From contig CAYTPQ010000067.1 in NCBI GenBank assembly GCA_964439835.1, positions 1 through 19,977 of the forward strand: 19,977 bases of DNA, in the 5' to 3' direction. Made by a program: the position numbers and the translations under genes. This DNA is from JAGNLM01 sp964439835 (lineage in GTDB: Bacteria > Pseudomonadota > Gammaproteobacteria > JAABTG01). The stretch's first letter is position 1. Each line of letters starts with the position of its first letter. The notes under the pieces were generated by a model. That model made no database searches. It had not been told where the DNA came from and saw only the letters and a program-made list of their open reading frames with translations. Of the stretch, positions 1 through 8,315 are shown in pieces.

Positions 1-80
1 GGCCCCGCGGGACACGCCGTGAATACGTCCCTGTAGGCTCGGATGCCGCCGTCCATGGCGTCAGACGGTCCCGCGGGGCC
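1..80. repeat. Dispersed palindromic (REP-like) element, left copy
   Basis: Bases 1-13 are a perfect inverted repeat of 68-80. Inside it, 14-18 (ACGCC) pairs with 57-61 (GGCGT), so the whole 80 bases can fold into one long interrupted hairpin. Bases 4-50 match 19841-19887 at 42 of 47 positions in the same orientation. The element lies 50 bp beyond the 3' end of miaB, a typical place for REP-like intergenic repeats. It could slow or end miaB transcription, but no T-tract is visible. It may extend left of the window. Confidence 0.8.
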
Positions 81-129
81 GCACCGGGGGCCCGCTCGAG
101 GGCGGCAGCAATGATCCCTTCACGCGATA

Positions 130-1479
130 TCAGACCGCCGGCGGGCGGGCCCCCTCCTTCAGCCGTCGGCCGCGCAGACTGTTCGGCAGCGCCTCGGTGA
201 TGAGCAGGGGCACGAAGGCGCCGACCAGCGAGGGGTCGCCGGCGAAGTTCACCACCCGGTTGTTCTCCGTGCGGCCAGCGAGCATCAGGGGGTCCTTGCG
301 CGACGGGCCCTCCACCAGCACCACCTGGGTGGTCCCGACCATGGCCGCGGCGACGGCGCGCTCAGCGACGGCGAGCCGCTCCTGCAGGAGCGCGAGCCGC
401 TCGCGCTTGACCTCCGGCGGCACGTCGTCGGCGTAGCCCGCCGCCGGGGTGCCGGGACGGGGGCTATAGAGGAAGCTGAAGGAGTGGTCGAAGCCGACCT
501 CCGCGACCAAGTCGAGGGTGGCCCGGAAGTCCTCCTCGGTCTCGCCGGGGAAGCCGACGATGAAGTCCGAGGAGAGGCTGATCCCGGGGCGGGCCTCGCG
601 CAGCCGTGCGACGACCTGGCGGTACTCGGCGACCGTGTGCCGGCGTTTCATCCGGGCCAGGACCCGGTCCGATCCGCTCTGCACCGGCAGGTGCAGATGC
701 CCGACGAGGGCGGGCACCTCGGCGAAGGCCGCCACCAGCGAGTCGGTCATCTCCACCGGGTGCGAGGTCGTGAAGCGGATCCGGCCGACGCCGTCGACCG
801 CCGCCGCGTACTGGAGGAGCAGCGCCAGGTCGGCGGTCCCGCCGTCGTGGGTCACCCCCCGGTAGGCGTTGACGTTCTGCCCGAGGAAGGTGACCTCGCG
901 CACGCCGCGCTCGGCCAGGCCGGCGACCTCGGCGACCACGTCATCGAGCGGCCGGCTCACCTCCTCGCCCCGGGTGTACGGGACGACGCAGAAGGTGCAG
1001 TACTTGCTGCACCCCTCCATGACCGTGACGTAGGCGCTCGGCCCGTCGGCACGCGGCGCTGGCAGGCGGTCGAACTTCTCGATCTCCGGGAACGAGACGT
1101 CCACCACCGGCCGCCCGGAGCCTTCGACGCGCTCCAGCATCTCGGGCAGCCGGTGCAGGGTCTGGGGGCCGTAGACGATGTCCACGTAGGGCGCCCGCTC
1201 GCGGATGGCGGCGCCCTCCTGGCTCGCGACGCAGCCGCCCACGCCGATGACGACGCCGGGTCGCCGGGCCTTCAGGGGGCGCCACTGGCCGAGTTGGGAG
1301 AACACCTTCTCCTGGGCCTTCTCCCGCACCGAGCAGGTGTTGACCAGCAGCACGTCGGCGTCCGCCGGGTCGTCGGTCAGCACCAGGCCCCGGGCCGCCG
1401 CCAGCAGGTCGGCGGTGCGGGCGCTGTCGTGCTCGTTCATCTGACAGCCGAAGGTCTTGATGTAGAGCTTTCGCGACAT
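130..1479 (-). CDS. miaB: tRNA-2-methylthio-N6-dimethylallyladenosine synthase MiaB
   Basis: This cytoplasmic radical-SAM methylthiotransferase converts i6A37 to ms2i6A37 in tRNAs that read U-starting codons, using two [4Fe-4S] clusters. The N-terminal UPF0004 domain shows its three cluster cysteines at C12 (FGCQMNEHDS), C49 (VNTCSVREKA) and C83 (GVGGCVAS). The radical-SAM CxxxCxxC is at C157, C161 and C164 (EGCSKYCTFCVVPYTRG), and a TRAM-like C-terminus follows. At 449 aa the length is normal for MiaB. The ATG start lies 10 bp after the batD stop codon, so it is probably co-transcribed at the end of the Bat operon. No separate promoter is evident. All key residues are present and the call is firm. 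Confidence 0.98.
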   Translation of the reverse strand: MSRKLYIKTFGCQMNEHDSARTADLLAAARGLVLTDDPADADVLLVNTCSVREKAQEKVFSQLGQWRPLKARRPGVVIGVGGCVASQEGAAIRERAPYVDIVYGPQTLHRLPEMLERVEGSGRPVVDVSFPEIEKFDRLPAPRADGPSAYVTVMEGCSKYCTFCVVPYTRGEEVSRPLDDVVAEVAGLAERGVREVTFLGQNVNAYRGVTHDGGTADLALLLQYAAAVDGVGRIRFTTSHPVEMTDSLVAAFAEVPALVGHLHLPVQSGSDRVLARMKRRHTVAEYRQVVARLREARPGISLSSDFIVGFPGETEEDFRATLDLVAEVGFDHSFSFLYSPRPGTPAAGYADDVPPEVKRERLALLQERLAVAERAVAAAMVGTTQVVLVEGPSRKDPLMLAGRTENNRVVNFAGDPSLVGAFVPLLITEALPNSLRGRRLKEGARPPAV

Positions 1480-1489
1480 GGCCGGACCG

Positions 1490-3052
1490 TCAGGGGTTCA
1501 GCTCGGGCAACCCGCGCCGCGGCCGCTCCCGGCGCGCACGGGTCGCCGCAGTGACGGCGCGCCGGAAGCGGCGCCGGAACTCCCGCTTCCAGGCCCGCAG
1601 GTCCAGGGCACGGCCGGCGTAGGTGGCCCGGTCCAGGTCCCGCAGGACCTGGTGCAGTCCGCCCGCTGCCGCCCCGCCACGCGGGCCGCGCACGCGGTCG
1701 GCGATGCTCGCGAGTGGCGCGTTCGGGGACAGGCTGAGGTGGCGGCAGGCAAACCGCCGCAAGACCCGGCAGAGCCCCTCGGGCTGCTCCTCCCGCACCG
1801 CGCAGCGCACACACCACCAGGCCTTGAGGCGCATTGGCACCGCGCCCGCCACGGCGTCGGCCGCGCGCCGGGTACCCCGGCGGGCACCCTCGAGGCCGCG
1901 TCGTAACGTCTCCCCGGCCAGGAACCGCCGCACCGGTTCGGGCAGGGCGGGCCAGCGGAAGCGCGGCTCCCGGGCAACCGCGGTCGCCTGCGGCGACTCC
2001 GGGAGCGGCACGGGCTCACCCGCCTCGGGTGAGGGGAACGGATGACCGGCATCGCGCAGCAGGGGCGCGCGGCCGGTCCCGATCCACCACCCCATCAGGA
2101 AGGCCAGGGACAGCCCCCCCACGACGGGTAGGACGAACTGCAGCACGGCCTGCTCGCTCAGCAGGCGCCTCATGAAGTGCGCCCCCCCCTCGCTGGGGGC
2201 GGCCACGGCACCCTCGCCCACAGGAATGACCTTCTCGGCGACCCGGGCGTGCGCCTCCCGGTTGGCGGTCACGTCCCACCAGGCCAGGTCGAGCGCCGGG
2301 AAGGTCAGGGCGCCCTCACGGGTCGGCACCACCGTGAAGGTCTCGATCCGACGCCCCCAGAGCTCGGACCCGCCGCCGCCCCACTTCCAGTCGACCTGGG
2401 GCCGGTCGGGATAGACCTTGAAGTCCGTGCTGCGAAGGAGCGGCGCGACGCTCGGGAGCCGGCTGCCGACCGTCCCCAGCCCCTTGGTCACGACCGTCAG
2501 GGTCAGGGGCTCGCCGACCCCCCCCACGCCGTCCTGGCTCCAGTGGGCCTTGAGGTCGAGAAAGCGCAACGGAATGGGCGCACCGGGCGGCAGAGGCAGC
2601 ACCGTGAGCTGGAGGGACTGCGTGGCCAGGGTCGTCGGCGCGCCGGGCTGAGGCCCCCAGCTCGGGACACCCAGGGCCGGCCGATCGCCGGCAGACCGCA
2701 CGGTCAGCCGCGCCGGACCGACCTCCAGCCGGCCAGCCACGATCGGGGTAAGCACGTAGTGGTACTCGTTGACGACGTACGGCCGCCCCCGCACGGTCTG
2801 GGTCGAGGCCGTGCCGCGATCGAGCTCCTCCACCGCCGCGCCCGCGGGGGCCGGCGGCGTCAGCTCGACGCTCTGGAGGTTCGTGGGGCTGAAGACGCGG
2901 AGGGTGTAGACGACCGATTCCTGGACCCGGGGGCTGTCCTGGCTGACGCTGGCCTCGGCCCACAGGCTGCCCTGCGCCCACGCCATGGACGGCGCCAGCA
3001 GCACCGCCACCAGCCAACCGCGCCCGCGCGGCCCTGACACGCCTACGGCCAT
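1490..3052 (-). CDS. batD: BatD-like membrane protein (oxygen-tolerance/aerotolerance family)
   Basis: This 520-aa envelope protein has a signal peptide (about 1-27, ending MAWAQ), a periplasmic BatD beta domain (about 28-290) that includes the PxVQESVVYTLRV segment, one membrane helix (about 304-324) and a basic helical cytoplasmic C-terminus. BatD proteins belong to the Bat complex, linked in other bacteria to stress or oxygen tolerance and envelope integrity; the molecular role is not settled. The ORF is open to 3241, but the ATG at 3052 is chosen: it gives a good signal peptide, has GGAG six bases upstream, and begins 28 bp after batC, whereas the upstream extension is low-complexity Ser/Arg. 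The C-terminal region has four clustered cysteines (C414, C417, C428, C436). The gene lies between batC and miaB. Confidence 0.9.
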   Translation of the reverse strand: MAVGVSGPRGRGWLVAVLLAPSMAWAQGSLWAEASVSQDSPRVQESVVYTLRVFSPTNLQSVELTPPAPAGAAVEELDRGTASTQTVRGRPYVVNEYHYVLTPIVAGRLEVGPARLTVRSAGDRPALGVPSWGPQPGAPTTLATQSLQLTVLPLPPGAPIPLRFLDLKAHWSQDGVGGVGEPLTLTVVTKGLGTVGSRLPSVAPLLRSTDFKVYPDRPQVDWKWGGGGSELWGRRIETFTVVPTREGALTFPALDLAWWDVTANREAHARVAEKVIPVGEGAVAAPSEGGAHFMRRLLSEQAVLQFVLPVVGGLSLAFLMGWWIGTGRAPLLRDAGHPFPSPEAGEPVPLPESPQATAVAREPRFRWPALPEPVRRFLAGETLRRGLEGARRGTRRAADAVAGAVPMRLKAWWCVRCAVREEQPEGLCRVLRRFACRHLSLSPNAPLASIADRVRGPRGGAAAGGLHQVLRDLDRATYAGRALDLRAWKREFRRRFRRAVTAATRARRERPRRGLPELNP

Positions 3053-3080
3053 TCCCGACTCCGATTCTCCGCCACGGTCC

Positions 3081-4754
3081 TCACCACGGTCTCGGCTCGA
3101 CCAAGCTGCCCCGGCTCCGCTCCTGGGCCCGCAACTCCTCGACCTTGAACTGGTTTCGCAGGAGTCGGCCCGGGTCCGCCTCGACCCGGTCGAGCCACTG
3201 TTGGACGACCCACTCCGGGATCGTCGGTCCCGCGCCGCCACCCCCCTCTACCGCGTCGAATCCCGCGCCCGGCGGCGCGCCGGTCTCGGGTCGAGGCCCC
3301 GGGCCGACCATCTGGTCGACGCGGTCCACCGCGCGGCTCGCCGGGTCGTCCCGCGGGCGGTCGGCCCGCTCGTCCCCTTTGCCCGCGGGCCGCCCCTCCA
3401 CGGGCTTCGCGGCGCCTCCGGCGTCACCAGGCTGCGGCGCAGGCGGCTCCGCAGACTCCGCTCCCTTGGCAGGGTCCTTCTCGCCCCCACCCCCGCCCTC
3501 GGGCTGGTCCGGCGTCCCCAGAGCGGGCGAAGGCTCAGGCCGTGTCTCCTCGCCGCCGGTGCCGTCTTTCGTGTCGGCTTTAGGCTGATCCGCCTCACCA
3601 GGGGCCCGGGGGGTGTCCTGGGGCAGCTCCGGCTGCCCGCCGGCCTCGGGGTCTTCCCGCGCCCCCGAGTCACCGGACTCTGGCGGGGCGGACTCCGACT
3701 CCTGGCCCGTCTCGCCCCGCTCGCCCTTCGCCGCCTCGGCCGGCGGCTCCTGGCCAGCATCCGCCGGACTCTCCTGGCGGTCACCGGCTTGCCCACCCTT
3801 CTGGGGCGATTGGTCCCGCCGGTCGGCCCCCTGCTGACCCTCCTCCTGCTGGGCCCCCTGCTGGCCTTCCTGCGGCTGGGCCCCTTCCTGCTGGGGCTCT
3901 TGCTGCTCCGAGCCCTCCTGACCCTCCTGCTGCTGGGAACCCTGCTGGCCTTCCTGCTGCTGCGAGCCCTCCTGACCCTCCTGCTGCTGGGAACCCTGCT
4001 GACCTTCCTGCTGCTGCGACCCCTTCTGGCCCTCCTGCTGCTGGGAACCCTGCTGACCCTCCTGCTGCTGCGAGTCCTGCTGGCCCTCCTGCTGCTGCGA
4101 GCCCTGCTGGGCCTCCTGCTGCTGCGACCCTTGCTGCCCCTCCTGCTGCTGGGAACCCTGCTGCCCCTCCTGCTGCTGGGAACCCTGCTGACCCTCCTGC
4201 TGCTGGGAGCCCTGCTGGGCCTCCTGCTGCTCTTGCTGCTGAGAGGCCTGCTGCTGCTCGCGCGCCTGCTCGGCCTGGGGCGACGGCTCCGGCGGCGGGC
4301 TCGTCTGGGGACGGTCCACCTCTTGCTGCTCCGCCGCCGCCGCCCGCAGGCCGATCTCGGCCAGTCGCAGATTGTGGGCTGCGTCCTCGTGGTCGGGGTC
4401 CCGACTCAGAACCTCCTCGTAGGCCCGGGCGGCACCCCGGTAGTCCTCCAGGTGGAAGCGGGCGTTGCCCAGGTTGTATAGGGCGTCGAGACGAACCTCC
4501 TCCCGGTCCACCCGCTCGAAGACCTGCGCCGCCTCGGCGAACCGGCCGGCGCGGTAGAGGGCAACGCCGCGGCGGTAGTCGTCGCGGAACAGGGCCGCAG
4601 CGGCCTCGAACTCACCGCGCGCGAACAGCCCGCGGGCGTCCGCCTCGGGCCCTCCGAAAAGGTCGGCCGCCGGTGCCTGCGGTAGCCACAGCAGCAGGCA
4701 GCCTCCGGCGAGCGCCAGGAACGTGCGCGACCGCAGGTACCGGCTAACGCCCAT
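3081..4754 (-). CDS. batC: BatC-like TPR protein with Gln-rich tandem-repeat region
   Basis: The protein has 557 aa. In order: a signal or anchor segment (about 10-30); TPR repeats (about 40-140, with YNLGNARFHLEDYRGAARAY); a Gln/Glu/Gly/Ser low-complexity stretch (about 160-310) built on a nine-residue repeat; an acidic Pro/Glu/Gly-rich linker to about 500; and a conserved tail (PEWVVQQWLDRVEADPGRLL) resembling the end of Bat TPR proteins. In related genomes the TPR part is often fused behind the BatB vWA domain. Here it is separate, its ATG overlapping the batB end by 11 bp, so translation is probably coupled. It is likely a periplasmic or membrane scaffold of the Bat complex. The repeat makes it longer than usual. 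TPR and tail are clear; naming by Bat letter follows gene order. Confidence 0.9.
   Translation of the reverse strand: MGVSRYLRSRTFLALAGGCLLLWLPQAPAADLFGGPEADARGLFARGEFEAAAALFRDDYRRGVALYRAGRFAEAAQVFERVDREEVRLDALYNLGNARFHLEDYRGAARAYEEVLSRDPDHEDAAHNLRLAEIGLRAAAAEQQEVDRPQTSPPPEPSPQAEQAREQQQASQQQEQQEAQQGSQQQEGQQGSQQQEGQQGSQQQEGQQGSQQQEAQQGSQQQEGQQDSQQQEGQQGSQQQEGQKGSQQQEGQQGSQQQEGQEGSQQQEGQQGSQQQEGQEGSEQQEPQQEGAQPQEGQQGAQQEEGQQGADRRDQSPQKGGQAGDRQESPADAGQEPPAEAAKGERGETGQESESAPPESGDSGAREDPEAGGQPELPQDTPRAPGEADQPKADTKDGTGGEETRPEPSPALGTPDQPEGGGGGEKDPAKGAESAEPPAPQPGDAGGAAKPVEGRPAGKGDERADRPRDDPASRAVDRVDQMVGPGPRPETGAPPGAGFDAVEGGGGAGPTIPEWVVQQWLDRVEADPGRLLRNQFKVEELRAQERSRGSLVEPRPW
3888..4211 (-). repeat. 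12-copy 27-bp in-frame minisatellite inside batC
   Basis: Residues 182-289 of BatC are 12 consecutive nine-residue units with consensus GSQQQEGQQ. Seven units differ from it by one to three residues: GQQ becomes AQQ in unit 4, the first G becomes D in unit 6, the last Q becomes K or E in units 7, 9 and 11, and unit 12 is GSEQQEPQQ. At DNA level this is a 27-bp direct repeat, rich in CTG/CAG on opposite strands. Shorter related Gln-rich sequence continues on both sides (about 3820-4290). Copy-number change by slippage or recombination would keep the frame. Confidence 0.97.
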
Positions 4755-5793
4755 CGCCGTCCGGCACCGTGACCGCCCGCACCCGCCGCCAGGCCAGCGC
4801 CAGAAGCAGCGCCATCACCAACAACGGCAGGGGGTAACGCTCGTCCCACACCCGGTAGGTCCGGTCCCGTACCGCCCCGGCCTCCGCCGCTCGGGCGATC
4901 GCGCGCAGGATGTCCCGGGTGTCCGCATCGCGGTAGTCGGCCCGGCGATAGAGACCTCCACCTGCTTTCGCCAGCCCCTCCAGCCGCGCCTCCTCCAGCC
5001 GCGACTGGACGGGGCGCCCGTCCTGGCCCGTGATGGGCGCCCCCGTGTTTCCGGGCACGGCTGCCCCCTCCGAACTGCCGATGCCGAGGACGTGCACGGC
5101 CACGCCCTTCGCGTGGAGCGCGGCCGCCCGTGCCTCCAAGCCCTCCTCGACGAAGTCCCCGTCGGTGAGGATCACGACGGCGTGCCGGGTGCCGGGCGCC
5201 TGCCCGGCCAGCAGTCGCTCGGCGCGGTCCAGGGCCGCGGCGGGCCGGCTCCCCTGCCAGCGCACCAGGTCCGGCGAGAGGGAGGGCAGCAAGTATCGGA
5301 TCGTCTGGTAGTCGTCCGTGATAGGCGCGACCACGTGGGCAACGGAGGCGAAGGCCACCAGGCCAACCCTCAGGCCGGCGGCGCGGTCGAGCAAATCTTC
5401 CACCTCCTGCCGGGCACGGGCGATCCGGTTCGGCTTCGCGTCGGTGGCGCGCATCGACGCCGAGAGGTCGAACAGGACCAGCACGCTGTCGCCGGGGCGC
5501 TCCACTCGCAGGTCGGTGTAGTCCCAGCGAGGGCCTGCCATGGCCAGGATGCCCAGCAGCCAGAGCACGGCCCAGAGGCCGAGTCGCCGGGGGGGGCGCT
5601 CGGTCTCCGGTGTGGCGCGCACGAGGTGCGGTAGGAGGTGCGGATCCGCGTAGCGTGCGAGGCGGGCCATGTCCCGGCCCCGCGCCCGCCTCGCAGGGGG
5701 CACGAGCAAGAGCAGCGCGGGCACGACCAGGCCGAGCAGCCAGAGCGGCTCGGCAAAGTGAAAGTCCCGCAGGGCCTCGAGCAACTCGTGCAT
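4744..5793 (-). CDS. batB: BatB-like von Willebrand factor A domain membrane protein
   Basis: This 349-aa protein has two N-terminal membrane segments (about 16-32 and 72-88), a vWA domain with an intact MIDAS (D109-L-S-A-S113; T210-D-G-D), and a C-terminal membrane segment before the basic tail. The MIDAS binds a divalent metal and usually a protein ligand. The domain should face the periplasm with BatA. The ATG at 5793 is preferred over the upstream in-frame start at 5841, because it lies just after the batA stop (5802-5804) and follows a GAGGGG Shine-Dalgarno-like sequence. Its 3' end overlaps batC by 11 bp. The family is certain; the letter B is assigned by order. Confidence 0.93.
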   Translation of the reverse strand: MHELLEALRDFHFAEPLWLLGLVVPALLLLVPPARRARGRDMARLARYADPHLLPHLVRATPETERPPRRLGLWAVLWLLGILAMAGPRWDYTDLRVERPGDSVLVLFDLSASMRATDAKPNRIARARQEVEDLLDRAAGLRVGLVAFASVAHVVAPITDDYQTIRYLLPSLSPDLVRWQGSRPAAALDRAERLLAGQAPGTRHAVVILTDGDFVEEGLEARAAALHAKGVAVHVLGIGSSEGAAVPGNTGAPITGQDGRPVQSRLEEARLEGLAKAGGGLYRRADYRDADTRDILRAIARAAEAGAVRDRTYRVWDERYPLPLLVMALLLALAWRRVRAVTVPDGDGR

Positions 5794-5801
5794 CCCGCCC
5801 C

Positions 5802-6821
5802 TCAGCCGAGCATCCGTCCGCCCCGCCGGGCGACCAACCACCCGAGGGTCAGCAGCGCCGCCATCGCGACCGTGAGCGGCCAGCGGTAGAGCGGCTGGGG
5901 AACAAGGGTCGTGCGGGTCTCGGCGCGGGTCTTCTCCAGCGCGTCGATCCGCCGGTAGATGGCCTCCAGGGCCTGGGTGTCGGTGGCCATGTAGAACGCG
6001 CCCCCCGTCACCGCCGCCATGTCCGCCAGCAGCGCCTCGTCGATCTGCATGTCCTCCATGGTGATGCGCCCGCCGGGGCCGGGAAACGGCACCTTGCCCT
6101 TGCTGCCGACGCCCACCGCGTAGATCCGGACCCCGTACTGGCGGGCCAAGCGGGCCGCCTCGATGGGCGGCAGGCTCCCGGCCGTGTTCTCCCCGTCGGT
6201 CAGCAGCACCAGCACCCGCGAGCCCTCGGGCCGATCCCGCAGCTTCTTGACCGCCAGCCCGACTGCGTCGCCGATGGCGGTGGCGTCGCCCGCCATGCGC
6301 GGGACGACCTCCTCGAGCATCGCCCGCACCGCGGCCCCGTCGACCGTGAGGGGGGCCTGCAGGTAGGCCCCGTCGCCGAACACGATGAGTCCGACCCGGT
6401 CACCGTGGCGCTGCTCGATGAAGCGGCCCACCACGCCCTTCACCACCGCCATGCGGTTCACCCGACGGCCCTCGAGGGTGAAATCGAGCGCCTCCATGGA
6501 GCGCGAGGCGTCCACCGCAAGCATAAGGTCGTAGCCCGGGCTGACCACCTCCTGGCGAGACTCGAGCCACTGCGGTCGCATCAAGGCGGCGACCAGCCCG
6601 ACCCAGGCCAGCGCGGCCAGTGCCGTCTGCACACCGGAGGGCAGGTCCCAACCGGGGGCGAACCGGGCGAAGGACTCGGTGAGCCGGCTGGCTGTGGGGT
6701 AGAGCAACTCGGCGGTACCCTGCGAGGGATCCACCGCCACCGTGCGCGGCGGCAGCAGCCGGCGGGCCACCCAGGGCAGCGGCAGGAGCAGGCCGAGCCA
6801 GGGCCACCCGAACTCAAACAC
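5802..6821 (-). CDS. batA: BatA-like von Willebrand factor A domain membrane protein
   Basis: This 339-aa protein has a short N-terminal hydrophobic segment (FEFGWPWLGLLLPLPW), a second membrane segment (about 65-81), a vWA domain and a C-terminal membrane segment (about 314-333). The MIDAS is complete: D104-A-S-R-S108, the T181 region, and T208-D-G (LLTDGENTAG). The start is taken as GTG at 6821, eight bases inside the end of the DUF4381 gene. The ORF is open to 6917, but the extension is Arg-rich antisense-like sequence within that gene, and the family normally begins with a segment like (M)FEFxWPW. It is expected to act with BatB as paired vWA subunits on the periplasmic face. A one-residue uncertainty in the start is unlikely. 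Confidence 0.93.
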   Translation of the reverse strand: MFEFGWPWLGLLLPLPWVARRLLPPRTVAVDPSQGTAELLYPTASRLTESFARFAPGWDLPSGVQTALAALAWVGLVAALMRPQWLESRQEVVSPGYDLMLAVDASRSMEALDFTLEGRRVNRMAVVKGVVGRFIEQRHGDRVGLIVFGDGAYLQAPLTVDGAAVRAMLEEVVPRMAGDATAIGDAVGLAVKKLRDRPEGSRVLVLLTDGENTAGSLPPIEAARLARQYGVRIYAVGVGSKGKVPFPGPGGRITMEDMQIDEALLADMAAVTGGAFYMATDTQALEAIYRRIDALEKTRAETRTTLVPQPLYRWPLTVAMAALLTLGWLVARRGGRMLG

Positions 6822-7383
6822 GCCCCGGCACCCCCGCCGCTGCCCGCTGGCGCGCCGCGTGCGGCACTGCGGCCTCGACCCCCAGCGGGTGGTCGTCGCC
6901 GTGGGCCTCCGGCGCAAGCCAGGCCCGGGCCGCCTGGATCAGGGGCCGCAGCCGCTCGGCCGACCCCTCCGGCCGCGGGGGTGCGTAGGGCAGCTCGATC
7001 AACAGCCGGCCCCTGCTGCGCCAGGGGAAACCCGCGGGGTCGTGGCGCTCCAGCCACTCCAGCCACGCCTCGCCCACCAGACCCGCACAGGCACGCCGCC
7101 CGTGCCGGGCCATGGCCATGCGGCGCAGCAGCTCCGAGAGCTCGCCCGACATGGTGCGTACGTCGGCCCAGCGCAGCCGGTCCTCGAGCTGGCGCAGGCG
7201 GACCCGGGCGTCGGCCTGCCAGCTCCCGGGGACGCGGTTGCGCCACCAGCGCACCAGCAGGGCCACGGCCACCGTCAGCGCCAGGGCAGCCGCCAGCACC
7301 AGCCACCAACCGGGCGCGGGCGGCCACCAGGGCAGCGGGTCGAGCCCCCGGATATCCCGGAGCTCCTGCAGCAGCGGGTTCAC
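6814..7383 (-). CDS. DUF4381 domain membrane protein of the Bat operon
   Basis: This 189-aa protein begins with the typical DUF4381 pattern: a short LRDIRGLDPLPWWPPAPGWW segment, one membrane helix (about 27-46), a basic stop-transfer sequence (RWWRNR), then a cytoplasmic helical domain. The family is found almost only between the DUF58 and batA genes and has no established biochemical function. It may link MoxR/DUF58 in the cytoplasm to the membrane-bound vWA proteins, which is inference. The GTG start at 7383 overlaps the TGA of the DUF58 gene as GTGA, indicating coupled translation. The 3' end overlaps the batA start by eight bases. Confidence 0.9.
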   Translation of the reverse strand: MNPLLQELRDIRGLDPLPWWPPAPGWWLVLAAALALTVAVALLVRWWRNRVPGSWQADARVRLRQLEDRLRWADVRTMSGELSELLRRMAMARHGRRACAGLVGEAWLEWLERHDPAGFPWRSRGRLLIELPYAPPRPEGSAERLRPLIQAARAWLAPEAHGDDHPLGVEAAVPHAARQRAAAGVPGRV

Positions 7384-8306
7384 GCGGCCACCCGCGGCCC
7401 GGCGCGGCCGCGCTGGCGCAGGCCCTCGGCGAGGACCCGCTCCGCATCCCCGTCGGTGGGCAGGGGCATGACCGGGATGCCGAGCCGGCGCCCCAGCGTC
7501 TGCAGGGCCTCCCGACGCGCCTCCCAGCGCGCCCGGTACTGGCGCCGCCCCCGCTCGCCGTGGGTGTCGACCTCGACCCGGGTACCGTCCGGGGCCTGGA
7601 ACACCGCCCGGCCGACGTCCGGCAGGTCGCGATCGGCCGGGTCGTCCACCGGCAGCAGGACGACGTCGTTACGCTGGGCCAGCCGCCCGAGCGGGAGGCG
7701 CATCGACGTGGGGTCGCGGTTCAGGTCGCCGATGACGAACAGCAGCACGCCCGTGGGCGCCACCCGCTCCAGCCGGGCCAGGGCCTCGATCAGGCCGTCG
7801 CCCTGCGCCCGCCCCCGCTCACTGGTCCCGGCGAGCGCGCGCAGCATCCGCCAGAACGAGGCGCGGGAGCGGGTCGGCCGCAGGTACTGCATGCCGGTCG
7901 TGGGGTCCCCGTAGAGCACCGCGCCGACCCGATCGTGGCTGCTGGTGGCGGCCCAGCCGAGCAGGGCCGCAGCGCGGGCGGCTTGCACGCACTTAAAGGT
8001 CCCGCGGGTGCCGAAGTGCATGTGCGGACCCGCGTCCACACACAGGACCACCGCCCGCTCGCGCTCCTCCCGGAAGACCTTCAGGTGAGGAACACCGGTG
8101 CGGGCGGTGACCCGCCAGTCCATGTTCCGGATCTCGTCCCCCTCCCGGTACTCGCGGGTCTCCTCGTAGTCCATGCCCTGACCGCGGAAGACCGAGGCGT
8201 AGAGGCCGCTGAGCGGCGAGGCCACGCGGTGGCGCGACGCGAGCCCGATGGCGTGCGCGCGGTGGCGCAGCTCGATCAGGTCGTCCAGGTGCGGTCGTAG
8301 GGACAT
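7380..8306 (-). CDS. DUF58 domain protein, MoxR-associated
   Basis: This 308-aa protein has the DUF58 hallmark (YREGDEIRNMDWRVTARTG at about 53-71), followed by a vWA-like fold. The usual DxSxS metal site reads D91-A-G-P-H95, so the two MIDAS serines are absent and metal binding of the standard kind is doubtful. DUF58 proteins accompany MoxR ATPases and are thought to be partners or substrates of the chaperone. No signal peptide or membrane helix is visible, so it is probably cytoplasmic. The ATG at 8306 is chosen; the frame is open far upstream, through the region opposite moxR, but that extension does not look like DUF58. The stop overlaps the next gene as GTGA. Confidence 0.93.
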   Translation of the reverse strand: MSLRPHLDDLIELRHRAHAIGLASRHRVASPLSGLYASVFRGQGMDYEETREYREGDEIRNMDWRVTARTGVPHLKVFREERERAVVLCVDAGPHMHFGTRGTFKCVQAARAAALLGWAATSSHDRVGAVLYGDPTTGMQYLRPTRSRASFWRMLRALAGTSERGRAQGDGLIEALARLERVAPTGVLLFVIGDLNRDPTSMRLPLGRLAQRNDVVLLPVDDPADRDLPDVGRAVFQAPDGTRVEVDTHGERGRRQYRARWEARREALQTLGRRLGIPVMPLPTDGDAERVLAEGLRQRGRAGPRVAA

Positions 8307-8315
8307 GGATTGGGC

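Noticed and set aside
3888..4211. Possible CRISPR array
   Set aside because: The 27-bp units are directly contiguous with no spacers and stay in frame within batC.
2985..4481. 498-codon plus-strand ORF with long Leu-rich repeats, like a membrane protein
   Set aside because: It is the antisense reading of the batC CAG-rich minisatellite. The opposite frame has signal peptide, TPR and a conserved tail; this one resembles no family.
5610..8300. 896-codon plus-strand ORF
   Set aside because: High GC leaves antisense frames open. It lies opposite batB, batA, DUF4381 and DUF58 genes, and its product is His/Arg/Pro-rich with no domain.
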